Assembly (NCBI GenBank): GCA_014379815.1
Contig: JACMLA010000544.1
Span: 1 to 10,283 of the forward strand
Direction: 5' to 3'
DNA from: Bryobacteraceae bacterium
GTDB lineage: Bacteria; Acidobacteriota; Terriglobia; Bryobacterales; Bryobacteraceae
DNA length: 10,283 bases
Under the pieces are notes generated by a model. It saw only the letters and a program-made list of their open reading frames with translations. It ran no database searches and was not told where the DNA came from. The position numbers and the translations under genes are program-made. The number at the start of each line of letters is the position of its first letter. The first letter of the stretch is position 1. This document shows positions 1 through 7,963 of this stretch, in pieces.

Positions 1-770
1 TTCAGCAGCAGCTGGCGCTGCTCACCCAGCTCCCAAACCCCACTGGCCTCTCTAAACGTATGAGTCCCCTTATGAACATCGAGGACCCGGTCCCGCAGTG
101 TAGTGGATTCCTGCTCAAAGAACTTCCGCGCACGAGGAGTCTTATACACCTCGATGTGCTGCTTCAAATAGATGTCGAGGAATTTGTTCAGAATAGCGAT
201 TCCGCCCTCACGGTCCGGCGTCCTAAGGCTGATAGTCACGATGTCTGACTTACGCACCGGCTCGATGGACATGCTTGCCTGCAGAGTCGCAACGATTTGC
301 TCGAATGGGGTCAGACGTTTGCTGAGGCCGGCGTAAACCAGCACGTCCTGGACCTTGTTCTTGACCGCATTCGCGACCTTGCGGGCCTGATACTTCACTT
401 TCTGAAAGAGAGTCACCGGCTCTGACTCGGCCAGAAAAAAGTCAGTCCCGAATTCCCGGACCAGCTGCTCAACCAGATACTGGCTTCGCATGATTTCAAT
501 TTCGGAAGCGACATCTTCCGGCCGTTTCCCGGCGACCAGCTGCGGGCCGGTGGCGGTAGCGGGAGGGCTCATTTCACGTCCGAGTTTCAGCAGGACGCTG
601 CAGGACACTTCGTAGACAGGAGGAAAGTAGAGAATTGCTCCGTACACGGAAAGTAGAGCGACAACTGTGGCCGCAAGTACCAGCCGCCAGTTCCGGGCGA
701 CTACGGGCACAATCAAATCGGTGGTCAGCGATGAGGAATGCAGACGTTGCGATCCAGTGTCTTGATTCAT
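1..770 (-). CDS. Wzz/GumC-type polysaccharide chain-length determinant, N-terminal part (cut by window edge)
   Basis: This is the 5' part of a minus-strand gene, open from ATG at 770 to the left edge (256 whole codons, no stop). Translation begins MNQDTGSQRLHSSSL. A short cytoplasmic N-terminus is followed by one membrane segment at about residues 28-50 (WRLVLAATVVALLSVYGAIL), then a periplasmic Wzz domain with the typical YEVSCSVLLKLG strand just after the membrane. Residues from about 205 on (KTPRARKFFEQESTTLRDRV, then ELGEQRQLLL) resemble the start of the coiled-coil region of GumC/exopolysaccharide co-polymerases. The family sits in the inner membrane and sets polymer length together with a Wzy polymerase, which fits the neighbouring gene transcribed divergently. 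No clear Shine-Dalgarno precedes the ATG, and no other in-frame start lies just upstream. Whether a tyrosine-kinase domain follows cannot be seen. The family call is firm; the exact sub-type is not. Confidence 0.85.
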   Translation of the reverse strand, partial: MNQDTGSQRLHSSSLTTDLIVPVVARNWRLVLAATVVALLSVYGAILYFPPVYEVSCSVLLKLGREMSPPATATGPQLVAGKRPEDVASEIEIMRSQYLVEQLVREFGTDFFLAESEPVTLFQKVKYQARKVANAVKNKVQDVLVYAGLSKRLTPFEQIVATLQASMSIEPVRKSDIVTISLRTPDREGGIAILNKFLDIYLKQHIEVYKTPRARKFFEQESTTLRDRVLDVHKGTHTFREASGVWELGEQRQLLL

Positions 771-896
771 AAAACGTAGTGACTTACAGATTTGCTGGGG
801 CGAACACACATCCGCCAGTGCCAATACGGATGGCCGCATTCGCACAACTCAAAGCAATACAGTGGCGTACAGCGAAGTATACTACAGGGATTCCAG
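771..896. promoter_or_regulatory. Divergent intergenic region between the Wzz-like and Wzy-like genes
   Basis: This 126-base stretch separates two divergently transcribed genes, so it should hold promoters for both the chain-length regulator (leftward) and the four-gene assembly operon (rightward). I found no good -35/-10 pair on either strand. A TATACT hexamer at 878-883 has no partner at 16-18 bases, and it lies too close to the downstream Shine-Dalgarno to be a likely -10. Only the location supports a regulatory role. Confidence 0.4.
886..890 (+). promoter_or_regulatory. Shine-Dalgarno AGGGA that decides the GTG start of the Wzy-like gene
   Basis: AGGGA lies six bases upstream of GTG at 897. 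The open frame extends back to a TTG at 792, but the 35 extra residues are polar, unlike a membrane-protein N-terminus, and no comparable ribosome binding site precedes that TTG. This favours 897 as the start. Confidence 0.65.
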
Positions 897-2357
897 GTGC
901 AAAGCGTTTCTGCCGGGCTCGTCTATCTCAGCTTAGCGACCGCGATCTTGTTGGGTGCCTTTGTTGCTGTTGGTGTCAATGCAACAGTTGGGCTTCTGCT
1001 GGGCGTGGTACTTACGATTGCGATCTTGTTGCGGCCTATCCTCGGATTGGCGCTCACGGTCGTGACTAACGTCATGTCACCCCTTCTGGGGTCATTTGAT
1101 TTTTCCGGACTGGGGCTTACACTTCCCAGGGTCACCGGAGCGATTACTGTCCTTAGCTGGTTTCTGTGGCTTGTCTGGCGAAGAGAGAAGATTCCTTTTC
1201 CTCCGCACCTGGTCCCCCTTGCGGCATTTCTCGGTGCGATTGCTTTTTCGCTGGCCACCAAACCCGACCGCATGCAGTCGATCATCGGCGCGTACCTCGT
1301 CATGGTGGGCGTAGTCTTGTACCTCCTGATGGGCAGTTTGCCTAATCGCAAAGCCGACTTGCTGCTGGTAGTAGCAGTGGTCTGGTCTATGGGGCTGGTC
1401 AGCTCAGCTATTGGACTGGTGCAGTATGTGGCTCCGCAGTTCACGATTCTACAGAACACGGAAGGCGGGCTGGACGTTGGCGAGGGAGCGGTTGTCGACG
1501 AAGATTCTGTGTCCTCAGGTCCTATCAAGCGAGTGACGGGAGGCCTTGGCGACGCGAATCAGTTTGCCTACACCCTCGTCAGTATCATGCCGCTCGGAAT
1601 GTTCTGGTGGCGCAGACAGGAGTCGCAGAACCTGCGCTGGCTGGTGATTTTGGTGGTGATTGTGCAACTGGGTGGTCTGGCGTTGTCCTATAGCCGTTCC
1701 GGGTTTATTGCGCTTGCCTGCTCAGTACTGTTCCTAACGTGGAAGCGCCATCTTCCGGTTTCTTTAGTACTTCCCGGAGCGCTGGCGGCCTGCCTGGCGG
1801 CGCTGGTCATCTTGCCTGGATTTGCCGAAAGAATCTTCTCGGTAAGTTATCTGAAGGAAGGCTCCACACAGATTCGGAAAGACATCCTTGCCGATACGCT
1901 CGCGATCATCCGCGAGAATTGGGTGACCGGTATCGGCTATGGCGAACTTGGTCCGAGAATTTACGGACAACCTCGCTCGGGCTATGCGCAGGAGATGGCA
2001 GACCAGATCGATCTGGAAAGCCCGGAGATTCACAACACCGGCGCTCACAATCTCGTCCTTGAGGTTTGGGTGGAATACGGTATCGTCGGCCTGATTCCCT
2101 ATCTCGCTTTCCTGATTCTGCTGATTCTCGAAGTGGATCGACTCAGCCGCTCCACGGATCCGTTCACCAGCGATCTGGCAACAGCGTTACTTGCCGGAAT
2201 TGTTGCGTTTCTCGTCTGCGGGATGTTTGGCCACGCCAAAAGCCTTAAGGTCTTCTGGCTTCTGGCAGGAATGGCGGTTGCCCTGCGCTACGCACGCTGG
2301 CGGGTGGAGAGCCCTCTCGAGATCGAAGCCCCGCCGGCTCTGGTAACACGGTCCTAG
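897..2357 (+). CDS. O-antigen ligase/Wzy-type polysaccharide polymerase (PF04932-like)
   Basis: This is a polytopic inner-membrane protein of 486 residues from GTG 897, with roughly ten to twelve hydrophobic segments by eye. The first follows at once (GLVYLSLATAILLGAFVAVG). A large hydrophilic loop of about residues 310-390 contains the Wzy_C/WaaL-like signature GAHNLVLEVWVEYGIVGLIP, with the conserved His at residue 384. A second polar stretch of about residues 185-225 (LQNTEGGLDVGEGAVVDEDS and onward) precedes a SYSRSGFIAL membrane motif, also typical of the family. Members either polymerise lipid-linked repeat units or transfer glycan to an acceptor on the periplasmic face; sequence alone cannot separate the two. 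A flippase gene starts four bases after the stop and a Wzz-like gene is divergent, which favours polymerase. The open frame begins earlier, at TTG 792, but the Shine-Dalgarno at 886-890 supports the later start. Confidence 0.85.
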   Translation: MQSVSAGLVYLSLATAILLGAFVAVGVNATVGLLLGVVLTIAILLRPILGLALTVVTNVMSPLLGSFDFSGLGLTLPRVTGAITVLSWFLWLVWRREKIPFPPHLVPLAAFLGAIAFSLATKPDRMQSIIGAYLVMVGVVLYLLMGSLPNRKADLLLVVAVVWSMGLVSSAIGLVQYVAPQFTILQNTEGGLDVGEGAVVDEDSVSSGPIKRVTGGLGDANQFAYTLVSIMPLGMFWWRRQESQNLRWLVILVVIVQLGGLALSYSRSGFIALACSVLFLTWKRHLPVSLVLPGALAACLAALVILPGFAERIFSVSYLKEGSTQIRKDILADTLAIIRENWVTGIGYGELGPRIYGQPRSGYAQEMADQIDLESPEIHNTGAHNLVLEVWVEYGIVGLIPYLAFLILLILEVDRLSRSTDPFTSDLATALLAGIVAFLVCGMFGHAKSLKVFWLLAGMAVALRYARWRVESPLEIEAPPALVTRS

Positions 2358-2361
2358 CGGG

Positions 2362-3642
2362 ATGAAGGAACTTCGGAATAAAACTGTTCACCATCTGATC
2401 GTTGTCTTTGGCGGCCGGGTTACCTTTGTCGCCCTATCCTTCGTCGGCACCTCCCTGGTTCTTCGCAGTCTTAGCCCTGCCGAGGTGGGAATTTACTGGC
2501 TGTGCCTGGCCGTCATTAAGATCGTGACTGGCTGTCTGGCTGACAGTCTCGACCTGGCTGTTCTTCGCTCGGTTCCTCACAATCTGCAAGCGGATCCGGC
2601 CCACGCAATGGAGACCTTGCGGGCCGCGTTCTGGATGCGTCTGGGAACGGTACTCTCACTTCTGCTGGTAGCTTCCGTCGCGGCTCCCGGTCTGTCGGAG
2701 CTAATTTTCAAACGCCGCGATTATGGGCACATGCTCGTGCTGACCGGAGTTGCCCTCGCCGGGGAGATGCTGGTGCGCTCAGCTATGGGTTACTTCCAGG
2801 CCGCCCAGCGATTTAACCAGCTAGTCATCCTGGACGTTGTCGCCCAGGCTACCCGGTTTGCCTGCGTGGCCGGACTCCTGGCCGGTGGCATGCTGAACGC
2901 AACGAGTGCACTCTGTGCTTACCTTGCCGCGTCTTTCCTCGCATTCGCCGTCGCCCTTCCCCTGCTGCCGCAGGATCTCCGGCTAGTCCGCTTTCCCAGC
3001 CTCCACGAGGTCCGGGAGGTCTTTCAGTATTGCAAATGGATGGTGGCGGCGATGGCGCTGGCTGCGCTCTATGAACGTCTCGACGTGATGCTGCTTGGCT
3101 TGTTTCGCGGACCTGAGGAGGTCAGCATCTATGCTCCGGCGGTGATGCTTGCCACGACTCCGGAGTTGCTGGTCAGCGTGGTTCTTACTGTCGTCAATCC
3201 GCAGGTGGCGCGTTTGTATGAGCTCGGCAGGGTACAGGAACTGGCACGCCAGTACATGAAGTTTGCCATTCCGATTGCGCTGCTTTCGATTGCTGGTGCA
3301 CTGACGATTGGCGGAGTCGTCATTGAAGCCCTGTTCGGTGCGCGGTATCAGCTCTCGATTCCATCCTTCAAAGTGCTCGCAGTTGGGACGCTGATCGCGG
3401 CGGCGATCACCCCCGTTTACTCAGCTCTTCTCTCGCTGGTCGCTCCGGCGCGAGTGGTTGGCGTAACGGCTGCCGGACTTGCTCTGGTGCTGGCGGGAGG
3501 AATGGTCGTCATTCCGCGCTATGGTGCTTTCGGAGCTGCGGGACTACTAACATTTACCCGTTTAGCCATTGCATTGCTGGTGATTCTCGTGGCTTTGCCA
3601 ATCCTTAGCCGACGGTCAAAATTGGCTGCGGCGGCTGCATAA
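2362..3642 (+). CDS. Wzx-type polysaccharide flippase (MOP/MATE superfamily)
   Basis: This 426-residue protein is hydrophobic throughout, with about twelve membrane segments, the usual size and layout of oligosaccharide flippases. The N-terminus (MKELRNKTVHHLIVVFGGRV, then LVLRSLSPAEVGIYWL) matches the typical opening of the family: a short basic cytoplasmic leader, TM1, then a RxLxPxxxGxY-like loop before TM2. The charged segment EVREVFQYCKWMVAAMALAA and the following YERLDVMLLG correspond to the conserved mid-protein region around TM7, where a similar Rxxxxxlg motif is common. Members translocate undecaprenyl-linked repeat units from the cytoplasmic to the periplasmic leaflet. The gene starts four bases after the stop of the polymerase/ligase gene and has only a weak GCGGG upstream, so translational coupling is likely. 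The substrate cannot be deduced. Confidence 0.88.
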   Translation: MKELRNKTVHHLIVVFGGRVTFVALSFVGTSLVLRSLSPAEVGIYWLCLAVIKIVTGCLADSLDLAVLRSVPHNLQADPAHAMETLRAAFWMRLGTVLSLLLVASVAAPGLSELIFKRRDYGHMLVLTGVALAGEMLVRSAMGYFQAAQRFNQLVILDVVAQATRFACVAGLLAGGMLNATSALCAYLAASFLAFAVALPLLPQDLRLVRFPSLHEVREVFQYCKWMVAAMALAALYERLDVMLLGLFRGPEEVSIYAPAVMLATTPELLVSVVLTVVNPQVARLYELGRVQELARQYMKFAIPIALLSIAGALTIGGVVIEALFGARYQLSIPSFKVLAVGTLIAAAITPVYSALLSLVAPARVVGVTAAGLALVLAGGMVVIPRYGAFGAAGLLTFTRLAIALLVILVALPILSRRSKLAAAAA

Positions 3643-3650
3643 GCGTAGGC

Positions 3651-3656
3651 TATAAT
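3651..3656 (+). promoter_or_regulatory. Possible internal -10 box (TATAAT) upstream of the GT4-like gene
   Basis: A perfect TATAAT lies in the 37-base gap between the flippase gene and the next glycosyltransferase, 23 bases before that ATG. No good -35 is present at 16-18 bases; the nearest candidate, TTGGCT at 3622-3627, is 23 bases away. Only a -10 consensus supports this, and it may be chance. Confidence 0.25.
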
Positions 3657-3679
3657 CTCCCTCGACGCCGTCCCTCTAT

Positions 3680-4897
3680 ATGCCTTCGGACTTCGACATT
3701 GTATTTCTGAACAGCGTGGACTGGCTGGTAATCAAGTCTACCGGCGAGTACACGATGCTCGGCATGGCGGAGACCCATCGCGTCCTGATTGTTGAGCCTT
3801 TGACCTCACTTGTGACCGCAATGCGGGTTGCCAAAACCCAGGCCAGAAAACGAAGTAGGCGATCCGGGATCCAGCATTTGGGCGGGAATCTGTACCTGTA
3901 TAGTCCACCGCCGCTGGGCCTGCCGGGGGTAAGCCGGTGGCGTTGGCCTCTCAAGCTCAACTCGCTTCTGCTTGCCTGGCTGGTCCGGCGTGTGCTTAGG
4001 AAACTGCGCATTTCAACGCCTGTAGTCTACACGTATGCATACGATTCCGCAGATGTGGTGAAGCGTCTGCCCTCCTCCCTGAAGGTCTTTGAGTTGCTCG
4101 ACCAGGATGAGGCGCTGGCCAAGGACGAACGGCATCGCACGCTGGTACGCGAGCGCGAAGAAGCTCTGTGCCGCGAGGTAGATCTCGTTATTGGGATCAC
4201 GGAAGAACTCGCCGCGCCAAGACGAAAGATCAATCCGGAAACGTATGTCGTGAATGGCGGTGTGGAGCTGGAGTTTTTTGGAAAAGCGGCGTTAGACAGC
4301 ACTGAGGTTCCGGAGGACATCGGGCGTCTGCCCAAGCCCGTCCTCGGTTATCTGGGCGGGCTGGATCCCTGGAAAATGAATGTTGAGCTCATCAAACACA
4401 TAGCGCAGTCACGGCCTGACTGGACGATTGCGCTGGTTGGTTTCATCTGGTACGGCTTCGATCCTCGCCGTTTCGAGCCGTGCACGAACATTCATGTTCT
4501 TGGACCTAAGCCTTACGACCAGCTGCCCTGCTACGTCAAGGGTATGGATGTCTGCCTCATGCCGTTTCCCTTAAACGGCATTACTCAGAACGGGGACGCC
4601 ATCAAGCTTTACGAGTATCTGGCTGGAGGAAAGCCGGTGGTCAGTGTACCGGTACCCGCGGCTCTCCGTCACCGGACCATAGTTCGAGTCGCTGAGACCC
4701 ATGAGGAATTTGTGGCTGCCATCGAGGCAAGTCTCAATGAGCCTCCCGAGGCCAGAACACACCGCCTGGAAGCGATAGTCCCACACACCTGGACGAACCG
4801 GGTACGCCAGAAACTCGAACTGGTGAAGCAGGCGCTCCAAAAGGCAAAAGTGCGCGGTGAGAATGCCAAAAGTAAGCATCATACTGCCGGCATTTAA
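3680..4897 (+). CDS. Glycosyltransferase, GT-B fold (GT4/GT1-like, TuaH-like)
   Basis: This 405-residue cytoplasmic or membrane-associated glycosyltransferase probably adds one sugar to the lipid-linked repeat unit. The N-terminal half (about 1-190) opens with FDIVFLNSVDW, as in TuaH-like transferases, and contains LLDQDEALAK followed by a helix and the linker VDLVIGITEELA. The C-terminal Rossmann-like half begins near residue 219 with KPVLGYLGGLDPWKMNVELI and carries VLGPKPYDQLPCYVKGMDVC. The nucleotide-sugar binding region is DAIKLYEYLAGGKPVVSVPV at 306-325, where the KxxEYLAxGKPVV pattern holds the conserved Glu of retaining GT4 enzymes. Length is normal for the family. No clear Shine-Dalgarno precedes the ATG, but the family-typical N-terminus supports the start. 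The 3' end overlaps the next gene, consistent with co-translation. Donor and acceptor are unknown. Confidence 0.82.
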   Translation: MPSDFDIVFLNSVDWLVIKSTGEYTMLGMAETHRVLIVEPLTSLVTAMRVAKTQARKRSRRSGIQHLGGNLYLYSPPPLGLPGVSRWRWPLKLNSLLLAWLVRRVLRKLRISTPVVYTYAYDSADVVKRLPSSLKVFELLDQDEALAKDERHRTLVREREEALCREVDLVIGITEELAAPRRKINPETYVVNGGVELEFFGKAALDSTEVPEDIGRLPKPVLGYLGGLDPWKMNVELIKHIAQSRPDWTIALVGFIWYGFDPRRFEPCTNIHVLGPKPYDQLPCYVKGMDVCLMPFPLNGITQNGDAIKLYEYLAGGKPVVSVPVPAALRHRTIVRVAETHEEFVAAIEASLNEPPEARTHRLEAIVPHTWTNRVRQKLELVKQALQKAKVRGENAKSKHHTAGI

Positions 4898-5867
4898 CGC
4901 CGCTGTCTACCTGTCCGCCTCGATCCGGAGTGCACTGGCGCAGACTCTGACCGACTTTGAGCTTTTGATTCTGGATAATGCCTCGACAGACAACACAGCG
5001 GACGTCGCGGCGCAGTTTTCCGACTCCCGCATCCGGATCATACGGCATCCGGTGAATTATGGCTTCGGTGGAAATGTCGCGCGCGGCCTCGCAATGGCGC
5101 AGGGGCAGTACTCCGCTGTGCTCGGTGCGGACGACGTCTGGGATTCTAAGTTTCTGGAGCGGACGATCGTCTTTCTGGATAAGCACGAACACTGCAGTTT
5201 CGTCCACACCGACGCCATCTGGATCGACGCCGAGTCCCAGCCTTTTGGGGAAAGCGCCGCACAGTGGCCAAAGCTGAGCCGTGGCGAGGATGCTTTCGTG
5301 AACTGCTTTCGCGACGGGTTCTGTTTCTCAGCCCTGGTCTTGCGATCCAGGACCCTCGCCAAAGCTGGCGGCTTCGAGGAAACCTGGGGGCCAGCAGGAG
5401 ACCTGACTCTATTCCTGCGGTTGTGTCTCTATGGAGACGCCGGGTTCCTGGCAGAGCCGCTGGTCTGGTACCGGCATCATTCTGCAAATCTAACGTCGGC
5501 CTCGTTTACCAGTTTCTCGGGAAGTATGTTGGTTTTGGAGCTACAGGCTCTCGACTTGGCACTCGGGTGGCCTGAATCTTCCAGACTCGACAGGGCTACG
5601 GCGCGCAAGCTTGCATTGCACTATATAGCGGTCAGAACTCTGCGAATGATGCACTTGCTGCGCATCCAGCGTCAGCGATGGAATTGGCTACGAACGTTCT
5701 TTAGGTCGGTAAGCATCTCGCCCAGTGTTGTGTTGCTTCCTTCTACCTGGGCGAGATTTGGATTTGGCTTGCTGCCCCGCGCTGCGATTCTTAGTCTCCA
5801 GCGATGGAAGCACGCGAGAAACAGTTCCCGCATGCGCGAGGTCAGCAGTGTGCGATCTGTGCCTTAA
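4863..5867 (+). CDS. Family 2 glycosyltransferase (GT-A fold)
   Basis: This inverting family 2 glycosyltransferase has 334 residues from ATG 4863. It begins with the canonical first strand MPKVSIILPAFNAAVYLSAS, followed by LILDNASTDNT (residues 35-45) and the metal/nucleotide-binding region VLGADDVWD (86-94), where Asp90-Asp91 take the DXD position. ETWGPAGDLTLFLRLCLYGD supplies the acidic segment around the expected catalytic base. After about residue 215 comes a basic, partly hydrophobic C-terminal part without a clear domain. An in-frame GTG at 4857 would add two residues; I prefer the ATG because family members start directly before the first strand. The gene overlaps the preceding glycosyltransferase by 35 bases in another frame, and its stop shares TTAA with the convergent radical SAM gene. 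It probably adds another sugar to the same repeat unit. Confidence 0.88.
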   Translation: MPKVSIILPAFNAAVYLSASIRSALAQTLTDFELLILDNASTDNTADVAAQFSDSRIRIIRHPVNYGFGGNVARGLAMAQGQYSAVLGADDVWDSKFLERTIVFLDKHEHCSFVHTDAIWIDAESQPFGESAAQWPKLSRGEDAFVNCFRDGFCFSALVLRSRTLAKAGGFEETWGPAGDLTLFLRLCLYGDAGFLAEPLVWYRHHSANLTSASFTSFSGSMLVLELQALDLALGWPESSRLDRATARKLALHYIAVRTLRMMHLLRIQRQRWNWLRTFFRSVSISPSVVLLPSTWARFGFGLLPRAAILSLQRWKHARNSSRMREVSSVRSVP

Positions 5868-7939
5868 GCGGAAGCGAATTGAGCCGCGACATTAGCGTCA
5901 GCGGCAACCCGGGTAGCCACGCGGGTTTGCCATGCGACCTGAATCCGGGTTACCAGCTTGGTAAGGCCACGGATGTTGGTCGTCCATACATCGAGCGAGC
6001 CAGCCAGAGAACGAGCTGAGTCCTCAGGCAGCTGGAAGTGAAACTCTTCTGGTCGTTCCAGACGGTACGGACTGGTATCTATTGGAGACCCATTCTCCAG
6101 CCATGCCCGCACATCGTATCGAAGTGTGGCGTTGACCGGAGCCAGGATCTGCTCCGAAGTGTTGCCCCACGCGTGGCGAGCTTCGAGGTAAGTATGGAAG
6201 TCTTGCCAGAACTCTTCGAAATCCGCTATCTCTGCGCTGGCTCCCTGCTCGACCAGAAGATCGCGAGTGACGTCCATACCGGCTTTGCAGATATGCGGCC
6301 AGAAGTAGAAGGACGAGAGGGCGTTATGCTTGTGCATTAGATTTTCGCCGACTTCACCTGCTACCAGACGCTGGAAGTTGACGTCGTCGCTGTAGTAGCT
6401 GGCGCAGGCTTCGCGGCTCGGGAATAGTTCGTTTGTCGTTTCATTCACGAAATTTTGAAGGAACTCGTTCAGAGGACCGGTCGACCGCTCCATGTAATCG
6501 AGAACCCGGTCCAGCCATAGAGAACGCTTGACGCCGCGCTTCTCCGCAAAGTCCAGAGCATCGTCGAGATCGCTATTGTGCCAGAACGCGACACTCACCA
6601 GGGCATACTTGCGGGCTTCGAGATAATCCTGGAAGCTGAGCGTATCGGAAGCGATGACGATCTCTTCGATGTCGAAGACCTTCTCACCGCCGTAGATTCC
6701 ATAATTCTTGGGCAGAACGCGAAATCTGGTTTCGAAGGAGAACTGCTGCCGGGATTCCAGCGTCTCGAGCTCTGAACCCTTGAGCATCATCAGCTGGAAA
6801 TTTGTAACCTGACTTACTCCTCCGTCGAGTAGCTTGTGTAACCCATCCACGTGGGTCTTTAGGGAATCGCCGGGAAGCCCGAGTATCAAGTCAGAGTTAG
6901 ATCGCAGGCCCCTGCCGCGGATGTGAATCAGGATATCTTCGTAGGCCTTGAGTTTGATCGTCTGCCGCTTTACGTTCCGCAGAACGTTCTCATCAAGAGA
7001 TTGCACAGCCTGGTAGACTACCAGCGCGCCATTCACCTTCTCCACCGACTGGATAATGCGATCCGCGCGATTCTTGCCGGTTGTGGCATCGATGTAGCCC
7101 GGATAGCCATATTTCTTTTGCATTTCCCCGAGATAACCGGAGATTTCAATGTCGCGCTCGAACATGCCGTAGTTGGAATCGGCGATTCGCAGCGTTCCCA
7201 TCTGCGGACAGACATCGTGTACACGGCGTGCGATGTACTCGACTTCTTCCCGGATCCGCTCTTTGGTGAAGTTGTGAACCTTCGTATACCAACGGATGCC
7301 TTGCACGCAGAAAGTGCACGTGAATGGGCAGCCCCGATTGGTTTCAAGGAGCGGCGCCAGTTTGCCATCGAAGAATTCGTCCAGAACGCCGGTCAGCCAT
7401 GGTGACGGGATTTCGTCAATCTCCTGGTGTCTTTCCCAGCTCTCCTGACGCACGGGTTGTCCGTCCGGACGGCGATACACCGACGAAGGGATGTCCCGCG
7501 CTCCCATTTTCTGAAGAGACTTCCCGCTATCGAGGAAGTGCTGCACGATTTCGCCGGCAAGGATATCGCCTTCACCGAGCGCATACAGGTCGATCTCAGG
7601 ATGCTGGCGCAGGTACTCTGTCTGTCTTTCGGGCTCGAGGCTGATGTTCGGACCACCCATCACGACCAGAGTCTCGGGCCTGACTTTCTTGGCGAGCTTG
7701 CCGAAGTGCAGACTGAGTGCCTCGTTCCACACATAGTTGGTCACCATGAGAACGTCAGGTGGGTTGTCAACGATGGCGTCCCAGAGCTTGTCAGGATAGG
7801 CGAACAAGCGGGAGTTGACCTCCGGCATTGCTCTGTCCATATGCGCCTTCATATATGACACGCCGAGCGGCATGCAGTCATTGGCGAGAAACCCGCTGTA
7901 GTTGTACCGCAGGTCAGCTAAATATACTGTTGTCGACAA
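5864..7939 (-). CDS. Cobalamin-binding-type radical SAM protein
   Basis: This 691-residue protein has an N-terminal B12-binding-like Rossmann domain (about 1-140: MPLGVSYMKAHMD, PDVLMVTNYVWNE, LVVMGGPNIS, LYALGEGD). It lacks the DxHxxG cobalamin-ligand motif, as many radical SAM family members do. The radical SAM core (about 195-410) has the cluster motif C204-x3-C208-x2-C211 in ETNRGCPFTCTFC, then LRIADSNYGMFERD, SDLILGLPGDS and FQLMMLKGSELETL. A C-terminal region of about 280 residues, rich in acidic and aromatic residues, resembles no domain I recognise. Such enzymes cleave SAM to start radical methylations, rearrangements or ring formations; the substrate here is unknown, but a sugar or glycan is suggested by the upstream nucleotide-sugar genes. 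The TTG start is supported by GGAGG six bases upstream. The gene follows the dehydratase by 24 bases and meets the GT2 gene tail to tail. Confidence 0.85.
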   Translation of the reverse strand: MSTTVYLADLRYNYSGFLANDCMPLGVSYMKAHMDRAMPEVNSRLFAYPDKLWDAIVDNPPDVLMVTNYVWNEALSLHFGKLAKKVRPETLVVMGGPNISLEPERQTEYLRQHPEIDLYALGEGDILAGEIVQHFLDSGKSLQKMGARDIPSSVYRRPDGQPVRQESWERHQEIDEIPSPWLTGVLDEFFDGKLAPLLETNRGCPFTCTFCVQGIRWYTKVHNFTKERIREEVEYIARRVHDVCPQMGTLRIADSNYGMFERDIEISGYLGEMQKKYGYPGYIDATTGKNRADRIIQSVEKVNGALVVYQAVQSLDENVLRNVKRQTIKLKAYEDILIHIRGRGLRSNSDLILGLPGDSLKTHVDGLHKLLDGGVSQVTNFQLMMLKGSELETLESRQQFSFETRFRVLPKNYGIYGGEKVFDIEEIVIASDTLSFQDYLEARKYALVSVAFWHNSDLDDALDFAEKRGVKRSLWLDRVLDYMERSTGPLNEFLQNFVNETTNELFPSREACASYYSDDVNFQRLVAGEVGENLMHKHNALSSFYFWPHICKAGMDVTRDLLVEQGASAEIADFEEFWQDFHTYLEARHAWGNTSEQILAPVNATLRYDVRAWLENGSPIDTSPYRLERPEEFHFQLPEDSARSLAGSLDVWTTNIRGLTKLVTRIQVAWQTRVATRVAADANVAAQFASA

Positions 7940-7945
7940 AACATT

Positions 7946-7950
7946 CCTCC
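7946..7950 (-). promoter_or_regulatory. Shine-Dalgarno GGAGG that decides the TTG start of the radical SAM gene
   Basis: On the minus strand GGAGG stands six bases before TTG (7939-7937). An ATG inside the spacer region is in another frame and runs into a stop after a few codons, so the TTG is the best start. Confidence 0.75.
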
Positions 7951-7963
7951 CTCGGAAGCCTAC

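Noticed and set aside
878..883. TATACT as the -10 of the plus-strand operon
   Set aside because: There is no -35 at a suitable distance, and transcription would begin at or inside the Shine-Dalgarno of the first gene.
942..1031. Repeated 12-mer GCGATCTTGTTG at 942-953 and 1020-1031
   Set aside because: Both copies encode AILL within membrane segments; hydrophobic codon reuse explains them.
923..1528. Minus-strand open frame of 201 codons opposite the polymerase/ligase gene
   Set aside because: The translation is low complexity, rich in Thr, Ser, Pro and Arg, as expected for the reverse of a membrane-protein gene.
5903..5931. Imperfect inverted repeat GGCAACCCG / CGGGTTTGCC 36 bases after the GT2 stop, as a terminator
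   Set aside because: The stem contains a bulge, the loop is long, no T-run follows on either strand, and it lies within the coding end of the radical SAM gene.
6923..7405. Plus-strand open frame of 160 codons opposite the radical SAM gene
   Set aside because: It is antisense to a clearly conserved coding region, including the part encoding the cysteine motif's neighbourhood, and its translation shows no domain.
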